In this document: positions 45,135 to 53,768 of the stretch, one piece after another
Layout of the letters: each line of letters begins with the position of its first letter
Numbering within the stretch: the first letter of the stretch is position 1
Made by a program: the position numbers and the translations under genes
Assembly: GCF_000266905.1 (NCBI RefSeq)
Contig: NC_018027.1
Location: 682,001-746,000, forward strand
Direction of reading: 5' to 3'
DNA from: Mycolicibacterium chubuense NBB4
Lineage (GTDB): Bacteria; Actinomycetota; Actinomycetes; Mycobacteriales; Mycobacteriaceae
DNA: 64,000 nt
Notes under the pieces: generated by a model
Database searches by the model: none
Seen by the model: the letters and a program-made list of their open reading frames with translations, nothing else
What the model was told of the DNA's origin: nothing

Positions 45135-46210
45135 GCTTGGCTCCTTGACTTCGTGGCGGTCCGACGGCGGCCGGACCCTTCGGTGGTGGATGCTGTTCTC
45201 CGGGAACCGGCTCGGCCCACCCTCCGGCGGGCGCCCGTGCGCCGTTGGCCTGTGGCGCGCTCCGGCTCGTCGTCGTCGTCATCTGCTGCAGATACATCGG
45301 ACCCGTCGTCCTCGTCATCCGGTGTTGACGCATCGGTCTCGTCATCTGTGCCGGACTCCGGCTCGGTCACCTCGCCGTCATGGATTTCGCCGAGCCATCC
45401 CTCCACGTCGTCGGGGTGAAGAAGGGTCTGCGTCATCAGATTGCGTTGGAAGTGTTTGAGCTCCAGTCGAACTCGACGGCCTTGCGCTCGCCAGAGGTTT
45501 CCGGTGCGCTCGAAGAGACCCTGCGGGTGGTATTCGAGCACCACCACGACGCGCGTCAGGTTCGGTGCCAGCTCGTGGAACGTGATGGCTCCGTCGACGT
45601 AACCCTTGTCGCCCTTGGAGCGCCACACGATCCGGTCATTGGGGACCTGCTCGACGATGGTCGATTCCCAGCTGCGGTGTGACCAGAAGACCTGCGCCTT
45701 CCAGCGCAGCTTCTCCTCGGAGACCTGTTCGACCTGTTCCAGCTTCTTCATGAACTTCGGCCACTCGGAGAACTCCGTCCACTGGCGGTACACCAGGTCC
45801 ACGGGGGCACCGACGTCGATGTGTTCGACGATGTTGGTGACCTTGAGCTTCTTGCCGCCACCGCCCTTGCCCTTGCCGCCGAACAGCGCCCCGGCGGCGT
45901 TGCTCACCGTGTCCTTGACCTTGTCACCGGCAGTCGACAGGCCCTTTTTCGCGATCGACTTGACCGGCGATGTGACGTCATCCAATCCCGTGACCGCGGA
46001 CAGCAGTCCCTTGCCGCCGCCGTTCGCGGCGTAGTCGGTCAGCCTCTCGGTGGTACCGCCCAGACGATCCGACAGCGACGACACCGCGCGGTTGGTCACC
46101 GTGCCGGCCAGTTGCTGCAGGGATGACTGCAGCGGTCCTGACGGTGTTGCTTCGCGGGCACCGCCGGCGTCTTTGGGTGCTCCCTTGACTGTCTGCGTCA
46201 TCGTTCTCAC
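45131..46210 (-). CDS. SRPBCC (polyketide cyclase/START-like) protein of the gas-vesicle operon
   Basis: A 359-residue protein in three parts. A helical Gly/Thr-rich N-terminus (about residues 1-115) includes [19 protein letters not shown]. The SRPBCC cyclase/dehydrase domain (about 118-260) has [29 protein letters not shown]. The tail (about 275-359) goes from acidic to strongly basic. Such SRPBCC genes recur in actinobacterial gvp operons. The hydrophobic-pocket fold suggests a lipid-like ligand, but the role is unknown. Start GTG 46210 overlaps the upstream stop; an ATG at 46201 is possible. Its stop overlaps gvpA. Confidence 0.87.
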   Translation of the reverse strand: MRTMTQTVKGAPKDAGGAREATPSGPLQSSLQQLAGTVTNRAVSSLSDRLGGTTERLTDYAANGGGKGLLSAVTGLDDVTSPVKSIAKKGLSTAGDKVKDTVSNAAGALFGGKGKGGGGKKLKVTNIVEHIDVGAPVDLVYRQWTEFSEWPKFMKKLEQVEQVSEEKLRWKAQVFWSHRSWESTIVEQVPNDRIVWRSKGDKGYVDGAITFHELAPNLTRVVVVLEYHPQGLFERTGNLWRAQGRRVRLELKHFQRNLMTQTLLHPDDVEGWLGEIHDGEVTEPESGTDDETDASTPDDEDDGSDVSAADDDDDEPERATGQRRTGARRRVGRAGSRRTASTTEGSGRRRTATKSRSQA

Positions 46211-46965
46211 CGTCCTTGCCGGGTAGTGGACCGTGTTGCTGTCCTTCGCGGCGTTCGCGCTGCTGCCTTCTGTGGTGCACCTGACCGGCGGGCTGGGCGG
46301 CGACGCCGTGTCACGGGCGGTTCGGGCTCTTCCTCCGGCTCGTTGTCGAGTTCCTCGTCGAAATCCTCGCCATCGTCGACGTCGTCATCGAAGTCGTCGT
46401 CAACGTCATCGGCACCTTGGCCCTCCGAGTCGACGTCGAGCGGCTCCTCCTCGTCATCGGCCTCTGGTTCCATACCGACGTCCTCGTCGTAGTCATCGGC
46501 CGCTCTACCGCGTCTTCTCGACCGGCGACCGCGTCCGGTCGCTGCACCCCCGATGTCGCCCACGGCACCGCCGATGTCGCCGACCGCGCCGCCGATGTCG
46601 CCGACCGCGCCGCCGACGTCGCCGACCGCACCGCCGACGTCGCCGAGCGTCTCGTCGACGCCGACGGCGGAGGTGACGCCTTGCAGCCGGTTGTTGAGGG
46701 CGTCCACCTGGCTGACGGCGGCCGAGATCGCGGCGGCTTTACCTGCGGTGAGCAACTCGCCACGCAGCTGCTCGGTCAGCTGGCTGAGATCGGTTGAGGC
46801 GCTGAGTGATTTGACTCCGTATGCGACAAGATCGCTCGGGTGGGTCGGGAACTTCCCGGTGATGCCGGCGCCCGCCAGCATGAGCGCCCACCGCATCTTG
46901 CGGGTGCGGCCCAGTAAGTACCCCGTTCCTACGCCTGCTGCCAATGCGACTTTTCCAGTTGACAT
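46207..46965 (-). CDS. Gas-vesicle operon leader protein with GDxGGAV repeats and acidic tail
   Basis: A 252-residue protein and the first gene of the operon. The N-terminus STGKVALAAGVGTGYLLGR and RWALMLAGAGITGKF are hydrophobic. A helical region (about residues 50-105) is followed by five tandem 7-residue repeats of the form GD(V/I)GGAV. A basic patch (RGRRSRRRGR), a long Asp/Glu-rich stretch and a basic Arg/Thr/Ala tail follow. The ATG at 46965 follows AAGGAGATCGCGAC. No named family recognised. Placement and charge pattern match the SRPBCC partner, suggesting that they act together on vesicles or on the membrane. Confidence 0.8.
   Translation of the reverse strand: MSTGKVALAAGVGTGYLLGRTRKMRWALMLAGAGITGKFPTHPSDLVAYGVKSLSASTDLSQLTEQLRGELLTAGKAAAISAAVSQVDALNNRLQGVTSAVGVDETLGDVGGAVGDVGGAVGDIGGAVGDIGGAVGDIGGAATGRGRRSRRRGRAADDYDEDVGMEPEADDEEEPLDVDSEGQGADDVDDDFDDDVDDGEDFDEELDNEPEEEPEPPVTRRRRPARRSGAPQKAAARTPRRTATRSTTRQGR
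46550..46645. repeat. In-frame 21-bp tandem repeat inside the operon leader gene
   Basis: About 4.5 copies of a 21-base unit (CGATGTCGCCGACCGCGCCG plus C) encode the GD(V/I)GGAV heptads on the minus strand. Copies differ mainly at third codon positions and at V/I, so repeat number is under coding constraint. Confidence 0.9.
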
Positions 46966-47063
46966 GTCGCGATCTCCTTCGTCTCTGCGCACGTCGCTTC
47001 CACTGGGCGACGCTGAGGAAATAGGTTCGATGGATTTCCGATGTCGCCCGTGCTGACGGCGGA

Positions 47064-47090
47064 TTACCCCTTGTGTTGAGGGGCGAATCG
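47064..47090 (-). promoter_or_regulatory. Possible SigF-type promoter of the gas-vesicle operon
   Basis: On the minus strand CGATT (47090-47086), 16 bases and GGGTAA (47069-47064) resemble the mycobacterial SigF promoter GGWWT-N16/17-GGGTA. It lies about 100 bp upstream of the first gvp-operon ATG at 46965. It is a single-promoter pattern match without experimental support. Confidence 0.4.
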
Positions 47091-48066
47091 GAAACGCCAG
47101 AAAATTTGACGCGATATTTCCAGCGACTGTAGAACGATGTGACGGGACGTCAGAGAAAAGATTGCTGTAGACAGCATCAGCGCATTTCAGAGGTATGAAG
47201 TAGATCGCTAGAGGAAAGTTTGGAGCGTTTCATCAGTAATTTTCCCCACGTGAGCTAACCCCAAGCAGAAATTGTCGGAAAATAATTAGCGCAGCGAATA
47301 CTTGCGCCTATCACAATCGTCGAAATAAGCTGTGGTTGCGTCGTATTGCTCACGTCATAAAGTGAGGAATTTCCGAGGTTCCGTTATTCGAGGGAATGTC
47401 ACCCGTCTGGCACCCTGTGTTGCCGCGTCGACTCGCGTGCGATCCAGAGTCGGCGCGGGGCCGTCAGAACACCTGCTCGGGTGGAAATGCGACGGAAGCG
47501 CAGCCGCACTGCAACGGCGATCTTTGCTCATATTCGTCTGCGGCTCGAGCCCTCAGGACTCTCCAACGGTCGAGGACCCGCTGATCACGTTGTCCGGCTG
47601 CAGGTTCCATCGCACAGAGGACGCCGCCGGTCTCGGTGGTGAGCGCGATGAGCATTTCGCTCAGGGGGATAACCACGGACGACGATCTCGACATGGTGAC
47701 ACCACGGGTCCGCCGGAATGCCGTCGGTGCGGCGCCCGCCTGAGGGGATCCCAGTCGTTTTGCCCAGCACCGAAAGTGCAAACAGTCGGCGGATTCGCCC
47801 GCCGCAGGCGTCGCGGACCAGCAGCGATCGGGATCGGTCAGAAGGCGTCCACCCGAAAGAACCAGCGCACGCGTAAATGTCCAGCGTGGGGGCGATGCGG
47901 GGAACATGTTCTAGCCGGCAAACACACGCGTCGCGGCCTCCGCCGAGCGGCAGAGCGGTGAAACCCACCGCGACAGCACATTTCGCTTTGAACGGACCCG
48001 AAACGGGGAACTCCTGCGTCCTGAGAGCCGACCCGGGTGGGTCGCACGAAGAGAGGTCGTGACGCG
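47091..48066. other. Long intergenic region, A+T-rich on its left side
   Basis: Nearly 1 kb with no convincing gene. Positions 47091-47400 are clearly richer in A+T than the rest of the window (runs such as AAAATTTGACGCGATATTT and AATTTTCC). This suits a control region bound by Lsr2- or EspR-type nucleoid proteins. From 47400 the composition returns to normal, but reading frames on both strands overlap with mixed codon use. It may hold a decayed gene. Confidence 0.6.
47464..47694 (-). CDS. Possible small ORF, unsupported family
   Basis: A 76-codon frame from an ATG at 47694. Its first part has neighbour-like codon use (IPLSEMLIALTTETGGVLCAME) and it then becomes less coding-like. There is no good ribosome site and no recognised family. 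It may be the remnant of a longer gene, and could equally be chance. Confidence 0.25.
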   Translation of the reverse strand: MSRSSSVVIPLSEMLIALTTETGGVLCAMEPAAGQRDQRVLDRWRVLRARAADEYEQRSPLQCGCASVAFPPEQVF

Positions 48067-48243
48067 ATGAGCAATGCCGACAAGATCAGAAACGCGGTGC
48101 AGAGTCTGTCGGGTAGAGCGAAGAGGATCACCGGGCGTGCCACCGGCGATCAACGTCTGGAGGACCAAGGCTGGGCCGACCAGACGAAGGCCGACTTCAA
48201 GCAGCGGGCAGAGAAGCTCAAGGACGCCTTCCGCCGCCGGTGA
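48067..48243 (+). CDS. CsbD-family stress protein
   Basis: A 58-residue CsbD-like protein. SLSGRAKRITGRATGDQRLEDQGWADQTKADFKQ is the family core (about residues 13-46), highly charged and helical. ATG at 48067 with GAAGAGAGG about 12 bases upstream. CsbD is a general-stress protein of unknown mechanism in Bacillus (SigB regulon). Its presence next to the gas-vesicle operon and a small membrane protein suggests a stress-response neighbourhood. Confidence 0.85.
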   Translation: MSNADKIRNAVQSLSGRAKRITGRATGDQRLEDQGWADQTKADFKQRAEKLKDAFRRR

Positions 48244-48319
48244 CAGGGTCGGCCACCGGACGTGCCGAGCCGTCGCGCCGCGGGCTCGAACCTGCGGCGC
48301 GCGCCGGTGCCACCTCCGT

Positions 48320-48526
48320 CTAAGAGATGTGCATCAGGTCGCCGGACAGAGTGAGCAGGCGCCGTCCCAGCTTCATCACGGGTATCCCGAGCGGAAGCAG
48401 GAGTACGGTCACGCACAGCACCAATCCGAGGAGCCAGATCACCGCGGCGAGAATCCCCAGAACCACGCCGAGTACGGCTCCGAGGATTCCGAGCACCACA
48501 CCGAGTAGGCCATTCAACGCCTTCAT
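48320..48526 (-). CDS. Small membrane protein
   Basis: A 68-residue, strongly hydrophobic protein. Residues about 5-52 form two Gly/Leu/Val-rich helices (LLGVVLGILGAVLGVVLGI and VIWLLGLVLCVTVLLLPLGI). A basic turn VMKLGRRLL and an amphipathic end follow. ATG at 48526 with AAGGAGG upstream. Known in actinobacteria as a small hypothetical membrane protein; function unknown. Confidence 0.75.
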   Translation of the reverse strand: MKALNGLLGVVLGILGAVLGVVLGILAAVIWLLGLVLCVTVLLLPLGIPVMKLGRRLLTLSGDLMHIS

Positions 48527-48729
48527 GATGACCTCCTTGTCTCTTCGGGTACCCGTGCCCGCCGGGTTGATTCACCCTTCGGGATCGCGAATCCCAAGGC
48601 ACGCAGCACAGTGACACGCCGCCGGGCAACACGACGGCGACACAGATTGCTGTCGAGGCCCGCCAGCAACCTTCACGATGTACTGTTTGTCCTCCTGTTG
48701 GCTCCGTCCCTAGCGAGGCAGCGTTCACC

Positions 48730-50505
48730 GTGAGACTGATCCTTGAATTGCTCCGTCCGTATCGGTGGCTGGTGGCGGGCATCTTCGCCGTCCTGCTCGT
48801 CCAGATCGCGATGGGCCTCGCCGCACCGTGGCCGTTGAAGGTCGTTCTGGACAGCGTGGTCGGCGACCACCCGCTGCCGCCGTGGCTGCACGGGCTGCTT
48901 CAGCCGATCCTGGGCGGGGAGAGCCGGATGCACATCGCCGGGCTCGCGGCGATCATGGTCATCGTCATCGCGGTGATCGCCGCCATCGCGACGTATGTGG
49001 CCAACTACCTCACCGAGACGGTCGGGCAGCGCGTCGGCAACGACCTGCGCACCCGCGCCTACCACCACCTGCAGCAACTCTCGCTGAGCTACTTCGACAC
49101 CCACCGCGTTGGGCCCATCCTGTCGACCCTCACCGACGACGTCGACACCATCCAGGACTTCGCGTCCGCGTCGACGCTGGGCATCGCGACCGATCTGCTG
49201 ACGATCCTCGGCATGCTCGGTCTGATGCTGTGGCTGCAGTGGGATTTCACGCTGGTCGCGCTTGCGGTCGCGCCGCTGCTGCTGCTGTTCGTCTCCCGCA
49301 TCCGCAAGGCGGTCAAGGCGGCGACGCACGAAGTGCGCCAACGCGAATCGGACATCGTCGCGGTCGCAGAGGAGGGTCTGCAGTCCATCCGCGTGGTCAA
49401 AGCGTTCGACCGCGAGGATCACCAGGAACGGCAGCTGGCGCTCGTCGGCCAGCAGGCCGTCGACGCGGCGCTCAACGCGCGGCGGGTGAAGTCGGTGGTG
49501 TCGCCGATCGTCGCCGTGGTCGTCGCGGCCTGCACCGCCCTGGTGCTGTGGCGCGGCTCGGCCCTCATCCTCGCCGGCGCGATGACCGCGGGCACGCTGA
49601 CGGTGTTCATCAGCTACCTGGCGTCGTTCTTCAAGCCCGTGCAGGACCTGGCGAAGCTGACCAACACGATCGCGATGGCCGCCGTCGGGGTGGACCGCGT
49701 CGCCGCGCTGCTGGATGCGGAGACCGGCATCGAAGAGAAGGCCGACGCCGTCGACGCCCAACGCATCAGGGGCGCACTGAAATTCGAGAAGGTGGCGTTC
49801 AGCTACGACGGCGCCAAGCCGGTGCTGCGCGACGTCACCTTCGACGTCGAGCCGGGCCAGCTCGTCGGCATCGTCGGGCACACCGGCAGCGGCAAGTCCA
49901 GTCTGGTCAGCCTGATCCCGCGGTTCTACGACCCGAGCGTGGGCGCGGTGCGGATCGACGGCGTCGACCTGCGCGACTACAAGCTGCACGAACTGCGGCA
50001 GCAGATCGGCTACGTGCTTCAGGACACGGTGCTGTTCCGCGGGACCGTGCGCGACAACATCGCCTTCGGCCGGCCCGACGCCAGCCACGACGAGATCGTC
50101 GACGCGGCGAAACTCGCCAACGCCCACGAGTTCATCTCGGACATGCCGCAGGGCTACGACAGCGCCGTGGGTGAGCGGGGCATGACGCTGTCGGGCGGAC
50201 AGCGGCAGCGCATCGGCATCGCCCGCGCGCTGATCCGTGACAGCCCGATCCTCATCCTCGACGAGCCGACGGCCGCGCTCGACGCGCAATCCGAACATCT
50301 GGTGATGTCGGCGCTGCAGCGGCTGATGGCCGACCGCACCGTGATCACGATCGCGCACAGGCTCAGCACCATTCGCGACGCGGACAAGATCGTGGTGCTC
50401 GAGGAGGGACGCGTAGTCGAGCAGGGCACGCACCAGGAGCTGCTGACCTTCGGTGGCACGTACGCTGACCTGCACCGCATCCAGTACGAGAACGAGGCGC
50501 CGTGA
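48730..50505 (+). CDS. ABC exporter, fused permease and ATPase
   Basis: A 591-residue half-transporter of the MsbA/multidrug type. The N-terminal six-helix domain (about residues 1-320) contains the QRVGNDLRTRAYHHLQQL coupling region. In the ATPase domain Walker A GHTGSGKSS is near 382, the Q-loop near 424 and signature LSGGQRQR near 486. Walker B ILILDEPTAALD is near 505 and H-loop IAHRLST near 540. It would act as a homodimer, exporting a lipid or hydrophobic compound. GTG start at 48730. Its stop overlaps the start of the phospholipase D-like gene (GTGA). Confidence 0.92.
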   Translation: MRLILELLRPYRWLVAGIFAVLLVQIAMGLAAPWPLKVVLDSVVGDHPLPPWLHGLLQPILGGESRMHIAGLAAIMVIVIAVIAAIATYVANYLTETVGQRVGNDLRTRAYHHLQQLSLSYFDTHRVGPILSTLTDDVDTIQDFASASTLGIATDLLTILGMLGLMLWLQWDFTLVALAVAPLLLLFVSRIRKAVKAATHEVRQRESDIVAVAEEGLQSIRVVKAFDREDHQERQLALVGQQAVDAALNARRVKSVVSPIVAVVVAACTALVLWRGSALILAGAMTAGTLTVFISYLASFFKPVQDLAKLTNTIAMAAVGVDRVAALLDAETGIEEKADAVDAQRIRGALKFEKVAFSYDGAKPVLRDVTFDVEPGQLVGIVGHTGSGKSSLVSLIPRFYDPSVGAVRIDGVDLRDYKLHELRQQIGYVLQDTVLFRGTVRDNIAFGRPDASHDEIVDAAKLANAHEFISDMPQGYDSAVGERGMTLSGGQRQRIGIARALIRDSPILILDEPTAALDAQSEHLVMSALQRLMADRTVITIAHRLSTIRDADKIVVLEEGRVVEQGTHQELLTFGGTYADLHRIQYENEAP

Positions 50506-51494
50506 CGCGATCACTGATCATCCTGCCCGATGATTCGGCGCAGCCCGTTCTCGATGCGATCCACGGGGCGACGCGGTCGATCCGGATCAAGATGTTCGCA
50601 TTCAGCCATCGCCCGCTTCTGGATGCGGTCGTCGGCGCGCACCACCGCGGCGTCACGGTGAAGGTCATGCTGAACCCGGTGCGGCGCGACGGTGAGACCG
50701 ACAACGACGGCGCACGGGACCTGTTGGCGCAGTTCGGCATCGAGGTCACCGAGAGCAGCCCCGCGTTCGGCCTGACGCACGAGAAGTCGATGGTGGTCGA
50801 CGACGAGTACGCGTTCGTGGAATCACTCAACTGGACCGTCGAGAACTTCACCGAGACACGCGATTACGCGGTCGTGACGCCGAGCGCCCGCGAGGTCGAA
50901 GAGATCACCGAGTGCTTCGAAGCGGACTGGGCCCGAGAGGCATTCCAACCCGGAGGAGGCGCCTCACTGATCTGGTGTCCGACGAACGGCCGCACGCGCA
51001 TCGCGGAGTTCATCGATCGTGCCGAGAAGTCCCTGTTCGTGCAGAACGAGCGCTACCAGGATCCGGTGATCATCGAGCGATTGGTCCGCGCGGCCCGGCG
51101 TGGCGTGAAGGTCCACGTGATGGCGCGCGCACCGCATCACCTCAAGGCCGACAAGCTGTTGGAAGGCGTCAGCGGGCTGCGCATCCTCGACGACGTCGGC
51201 ATCAAGATCCACCGGCTCAAGCACCTGAAACTGCACGCCAAAATGATCCTGGCCGACCACGAGCGGGCCATCGTCGGCTCGATCAACCTGTCGCCGGGCA
51301 GCTTCGACCACCGCCGCGAACTCGCCATCGAGGTCGACGACCGCCACATCATGAAGCGCCTCACCGAGGTCGCCCATCACGACTGGAAGCATTCGGCGCC
51401 CATGGATCTCAGCGATGCGGCGCTGCTGGCGGATCTGGCCGGCCGGGACCGGCGCGAGGTGGATCAGCTCGCGTTGCACGACCCCGACGAGTGA
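50502..51494 (+). CDS. Phospholipase D-like protein (two HKD motifs)
   Basis: A 330-residue protein with two PLD catalytic motifs. The first is HEKSMVVDDEYAFVESLNW (about residues 93-111), the second HAKMILADHERAIVGSINL (about 244-262). Both have His and Lys; the usual Asp is shifted as in some bacterial PLD/cardiolipin-synthase-like proteins. There is no signal peptide or membrane helix. It is translationally coupled to the ABC exporter, so a lipid-transfer or lipid-modification role with it is plausible. Substrate unknown. Confidence 0.88.
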   Translation: MTRSLIILPDDSAQPVLDAIHGATRSIRIKMFAFSHRPLLDAVVGAHHRGVTVKVMLNPVRRDGETDNDGARDLLAQFGIEVTESSPAFGLTHEKSMVVDDEYAFVESLNWTVENFTETRDYAVVTPSAREVEEITECFEADWAREAFQPGGGASLIWCPTNGRTRIAEFIDRAEKSLFVQNERYQDPVIIERLVRAARRGVKVHVMARAPHHLKADKLLEGVSGLRILDDVGIKIHRLKHLKLHAKMILADHERAIVGSINLSPGSFDHRRELAIEVDDRHIMKRLTEVAHHDWKHSAPMDLSDAALLADLAGRDRREVDQLALHDPDE

Positions 51495-51501
51495 GCGGGG
51501 G

Positions 51502-53508
51502 CTAGCCGTTCGCCGCGGATGTCGCCTCCAGCCGCACCCGGTCGACGTGCTCGGCTCCGGCCGGAACGAGCAACACGGGCACCGCGGTGTGTGCGACCAC
51601 GGCGGCTGTGACACTGCCCTGCAGATGGCCCAGCAGTCCGCTGCGCCGGTGCGGCCCCAGCACGATCAGGCTCGCGTCGTGTTGGTCGGCGGCGCCGACG
51701 ATGCCCTTCCACGTCGGCGTGGCCTCCACGGCGACGCTGCACGCACGGAATCCCGCGGCGTCGGCGAGCGAGGCGCCGTGGGCGGCGGTCCGTTCGGCGG
51801 CGAGGCGGACCTCGCTGGCCCGGTCGGCGTCGAAGTGTGGCTCGGCGACGGGCGTGAACCCCACATCGACGGGCTGCCACACGCAGACCACGACCGCGTC
51901 GCGGCCGGCCGCGAGGTGGTCTCCGGCCCGGGTGATCGCGGCGGCCGCCAGCTCCGATCCGTCGTAGCCGAACAGCACCGGCCCTTCGACGCCTGGCGCC
52001 ACCGGCACCCGCCGCGACGCCGGGGCGGACGATCCGACGGTCGCTCGCGGCACGGGCAGGCTGCGCCGCAGACGAGCCAGCAACGGCGGCGAGTACCACG
52101 CCGGAGAGTCGCCGTCGAGGAACTCGTCGAGGTCGGGCTTCTGCGGCCGGGCGCCGCTGAGGACGTAGACGGCCACGCCGAACACCGCACCGCCGATCGC
52201 CAGCCCGAAGCCGACCCAGAGCGCGATGCCGGTGCCCTCGACCAGGTCGTCCGACACACGCGTGGCCAGGTGGGCGAAGATCGGCGCCACCATGAACGCC
52301 GCGACCGCACGCAGCAGCTCTATGATCGCGAACACCCGCTGCAGACTGTTGGACTGCAGCGAGAAACCCGCGACGAACAGCGCGGGCGCAACGGTGGCGC
52401 CCAGCGCCAGGCCGGTGAGCGCCGACCCCAGCAAGGCCAGACCCTCGTTCGCCGGGAGGGCGAGCCGGAACACGAAGATCCCTGCGGCCAGCAGGGCCAT
52501 ACCGACCAGCGGCAGGTAGTGCATCGCCCGCCGCGAGATGACGAACCCGAAGACGACGGCCATGACGATGGCGCCGCCCAGTTCGGGCAGGTAGAGCAGG
52601 CCGACCTGCACCGGGCTGAAGGACTGCAGGAACACCGTCGCCGTCAGCGCGGTCGCCGCCACCGACGCCGCCGCGGCGAACAGCGCGACGCCCACACCGG
52701 CGACCGGGATCGCGCTCGTCAGCATCGTGCGGATGGTCAGCAGCGGGCGGCGGGCCCGGAACTGATAGACGATCAGCACCACGATCAGGGCCAGGCCGCC
52801 GAGCATCGGGACCGTCACCGCGACGTCGGAGAATTCGTGGCTGGTGAGCTGGGCGGCTCCCACGAACGCCGCGGTACAGCCGACCGTCGCCAACGCGATC
52901 GCGGGCAGGTCGCGGGGCGCGTCGAGATCGGCCGCGGGTGCGTCGTCGAACGTCAGTGCCGCGAGGACCAGCGCCGAGAGCGCGATCAGAGCCACGATCC
53001 AGAACAGCGGCCGCCAGGCGCCCGCCTCGGCCTGAGCGCCGCCGATGAACGGCCCGAGCGCGACCGCGCCGAAGACGCACATGTTCATGATCACGGCGGT
53101 GTTGCGGAGCTTGTCGCGGGGGAAGCCGATGGTCAGCGGCGGGGCAGCGGCGATCAGCAGCATGCTCGTCGCCAGGCCCTGCAGGACGTGGCCGACGATG
53201 AACGTCGGTCCGTTCGGCGCGGCGGCGGCGATCACCGAGCCGACGACGAGCACCACGGCGTAGGCGACGAGCATCCGGCGTTGCGGCAGATGCTGGGCGA
53301 ATTGCACCGCCAGCACGGTGCCGACCGCGTACGCCGCGTTGCCCAACCCGGAGCTCAGCGTCATCGCCTGCGCAGTCATGTGCAGCTGCTCGGTGATGAC
53401 GGGCACCAGCGGGTCGATCGCCGCCGAGAGCGCCAGGTAGGGGATCAGCGCCAGGGTGACCATCGCGGCCACCGCGGGATACCTTCCGGCGAGGGGGCCT
53501 TGGCGCAT
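51502..53508 (-). CDS. MFS transporter fused to a universal stress protein domain
   Basis: A 668-residue fusion. About residues 1-480 form a 14-helix MFS drug-type transporter (LSAAIDPLVPVITEQLHMT, and GHVLQGLATSMLLIAAAPPL in the conserved central part). After a Pro/Arg linker, about residues 505-655 are a UspA domain. It starts VLFGYDGSELAAAAITRAG and holds the ATP-binding GPHRRSGLLGHLQGSVTAAV with ending TAVPVLLVPAG. The ATG at 53508 starts the MFS domain; the upstream frame to 53697 lacks homology. It ends 7 bp from the convergent PLD gene. Substrate unknown; ATP or AMP may gate transport. Confidence 0.88.
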   Translation of the reverse strand: MRQGPLAGRYPAVAAMVTLALIPYLALSAAIDPLVPVITEQLHMTAQAMTLSSGLGNAAYAVGTVLAVQFAQHLPQRRMLVAYAVVLVVGSVIAAAAPNGPTFIVGHVLQGLATSMLLIAAAPPLTIGFPRDKLRNTAVIMNMCVFGAVALGPFIGGAQAEAGAWRPLFWIVALIALSALVLAALTFDDAPAADLDAPRDLPAIALATVGCTAAFVGAAQLTSHEFSDVAVTVPMLGGLALIVVLIVYQFRARRPLLTIRTMLTSAIPVAGVGVALFAAAASVAATALTATVFLQSFSPVQVGLLYLPELGGAIVMAVVFGFVISRRAMHYLPLVGMALLAAGIFVFRLALPANEGLALLGSALTGLALGATVAPALFVAGFSLQSNSLQRVFAIIELLRAVAAFMVAPIFAHLATRVSDDLVEGTGIALWVGFGLAIGGAVFGVAVYVLSGARPQKPDLDEFLDGDSPAWYSPPLLARLRRSLPVPRATVGSSAPASRRVPVAPGVEGPVLFGYDGSELAAAAITRAGDHLAAGRDAVVVCVWQPVDVGFTPVAEPHFDADRASEVRLAAERTAAHGASLADAAGFRACSVAVEATPTWKGIVGAADQHDASLIVLGPHRRSGLLGHLQGSVTAAVVAHTAVPVLLVPAGAEHVDRVRLEATSAANG

Positions 53509-53768
53509 CAGAGGCGCCCGTCGGCGTCTGTGGGATTTCGCGGGTGTGGAGGGGGACAAGGCACGTGCGACGCCAACCACGGCCCGACGCGAGTCATTCC
53601 CGCCGCTGGGCAGTTCACAGGTAACCCGAAGGTTCGGCTCTTTGCCGTCGTCAACGGCTCGCCGTCCGTCTCGGGCGTGGTTCCGCGACCGCAGCAAATT
53701 TGCTCCCGTAGACTTCGAGCGGCTCGAGGCGCCCCGCCCCAGGGGTTCCGGGTGTGAGGGGGTTCGTC

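Noticed and set aside
47332..47961. 209-codon plus-strand frame in the vesicle upstream region
   Set aside because: Mixed composition, no ribosome site, no family; it starts inside the A+T-rich region.
48673..50514. 613-codon minus-strand frame opposite the ABC exporter
   Set aside because: It is antisense to a fully motif-supported ABC transporter and is a shadow of GC-rich codon use.
51464..53080. 538-codon minus-strand frame overlapping the MFS-Usp gene
   Set aside because: It is out of frame with the recognisable transporter and Usp motifs and is almost entirely Arg/Gly/Ala-rich.
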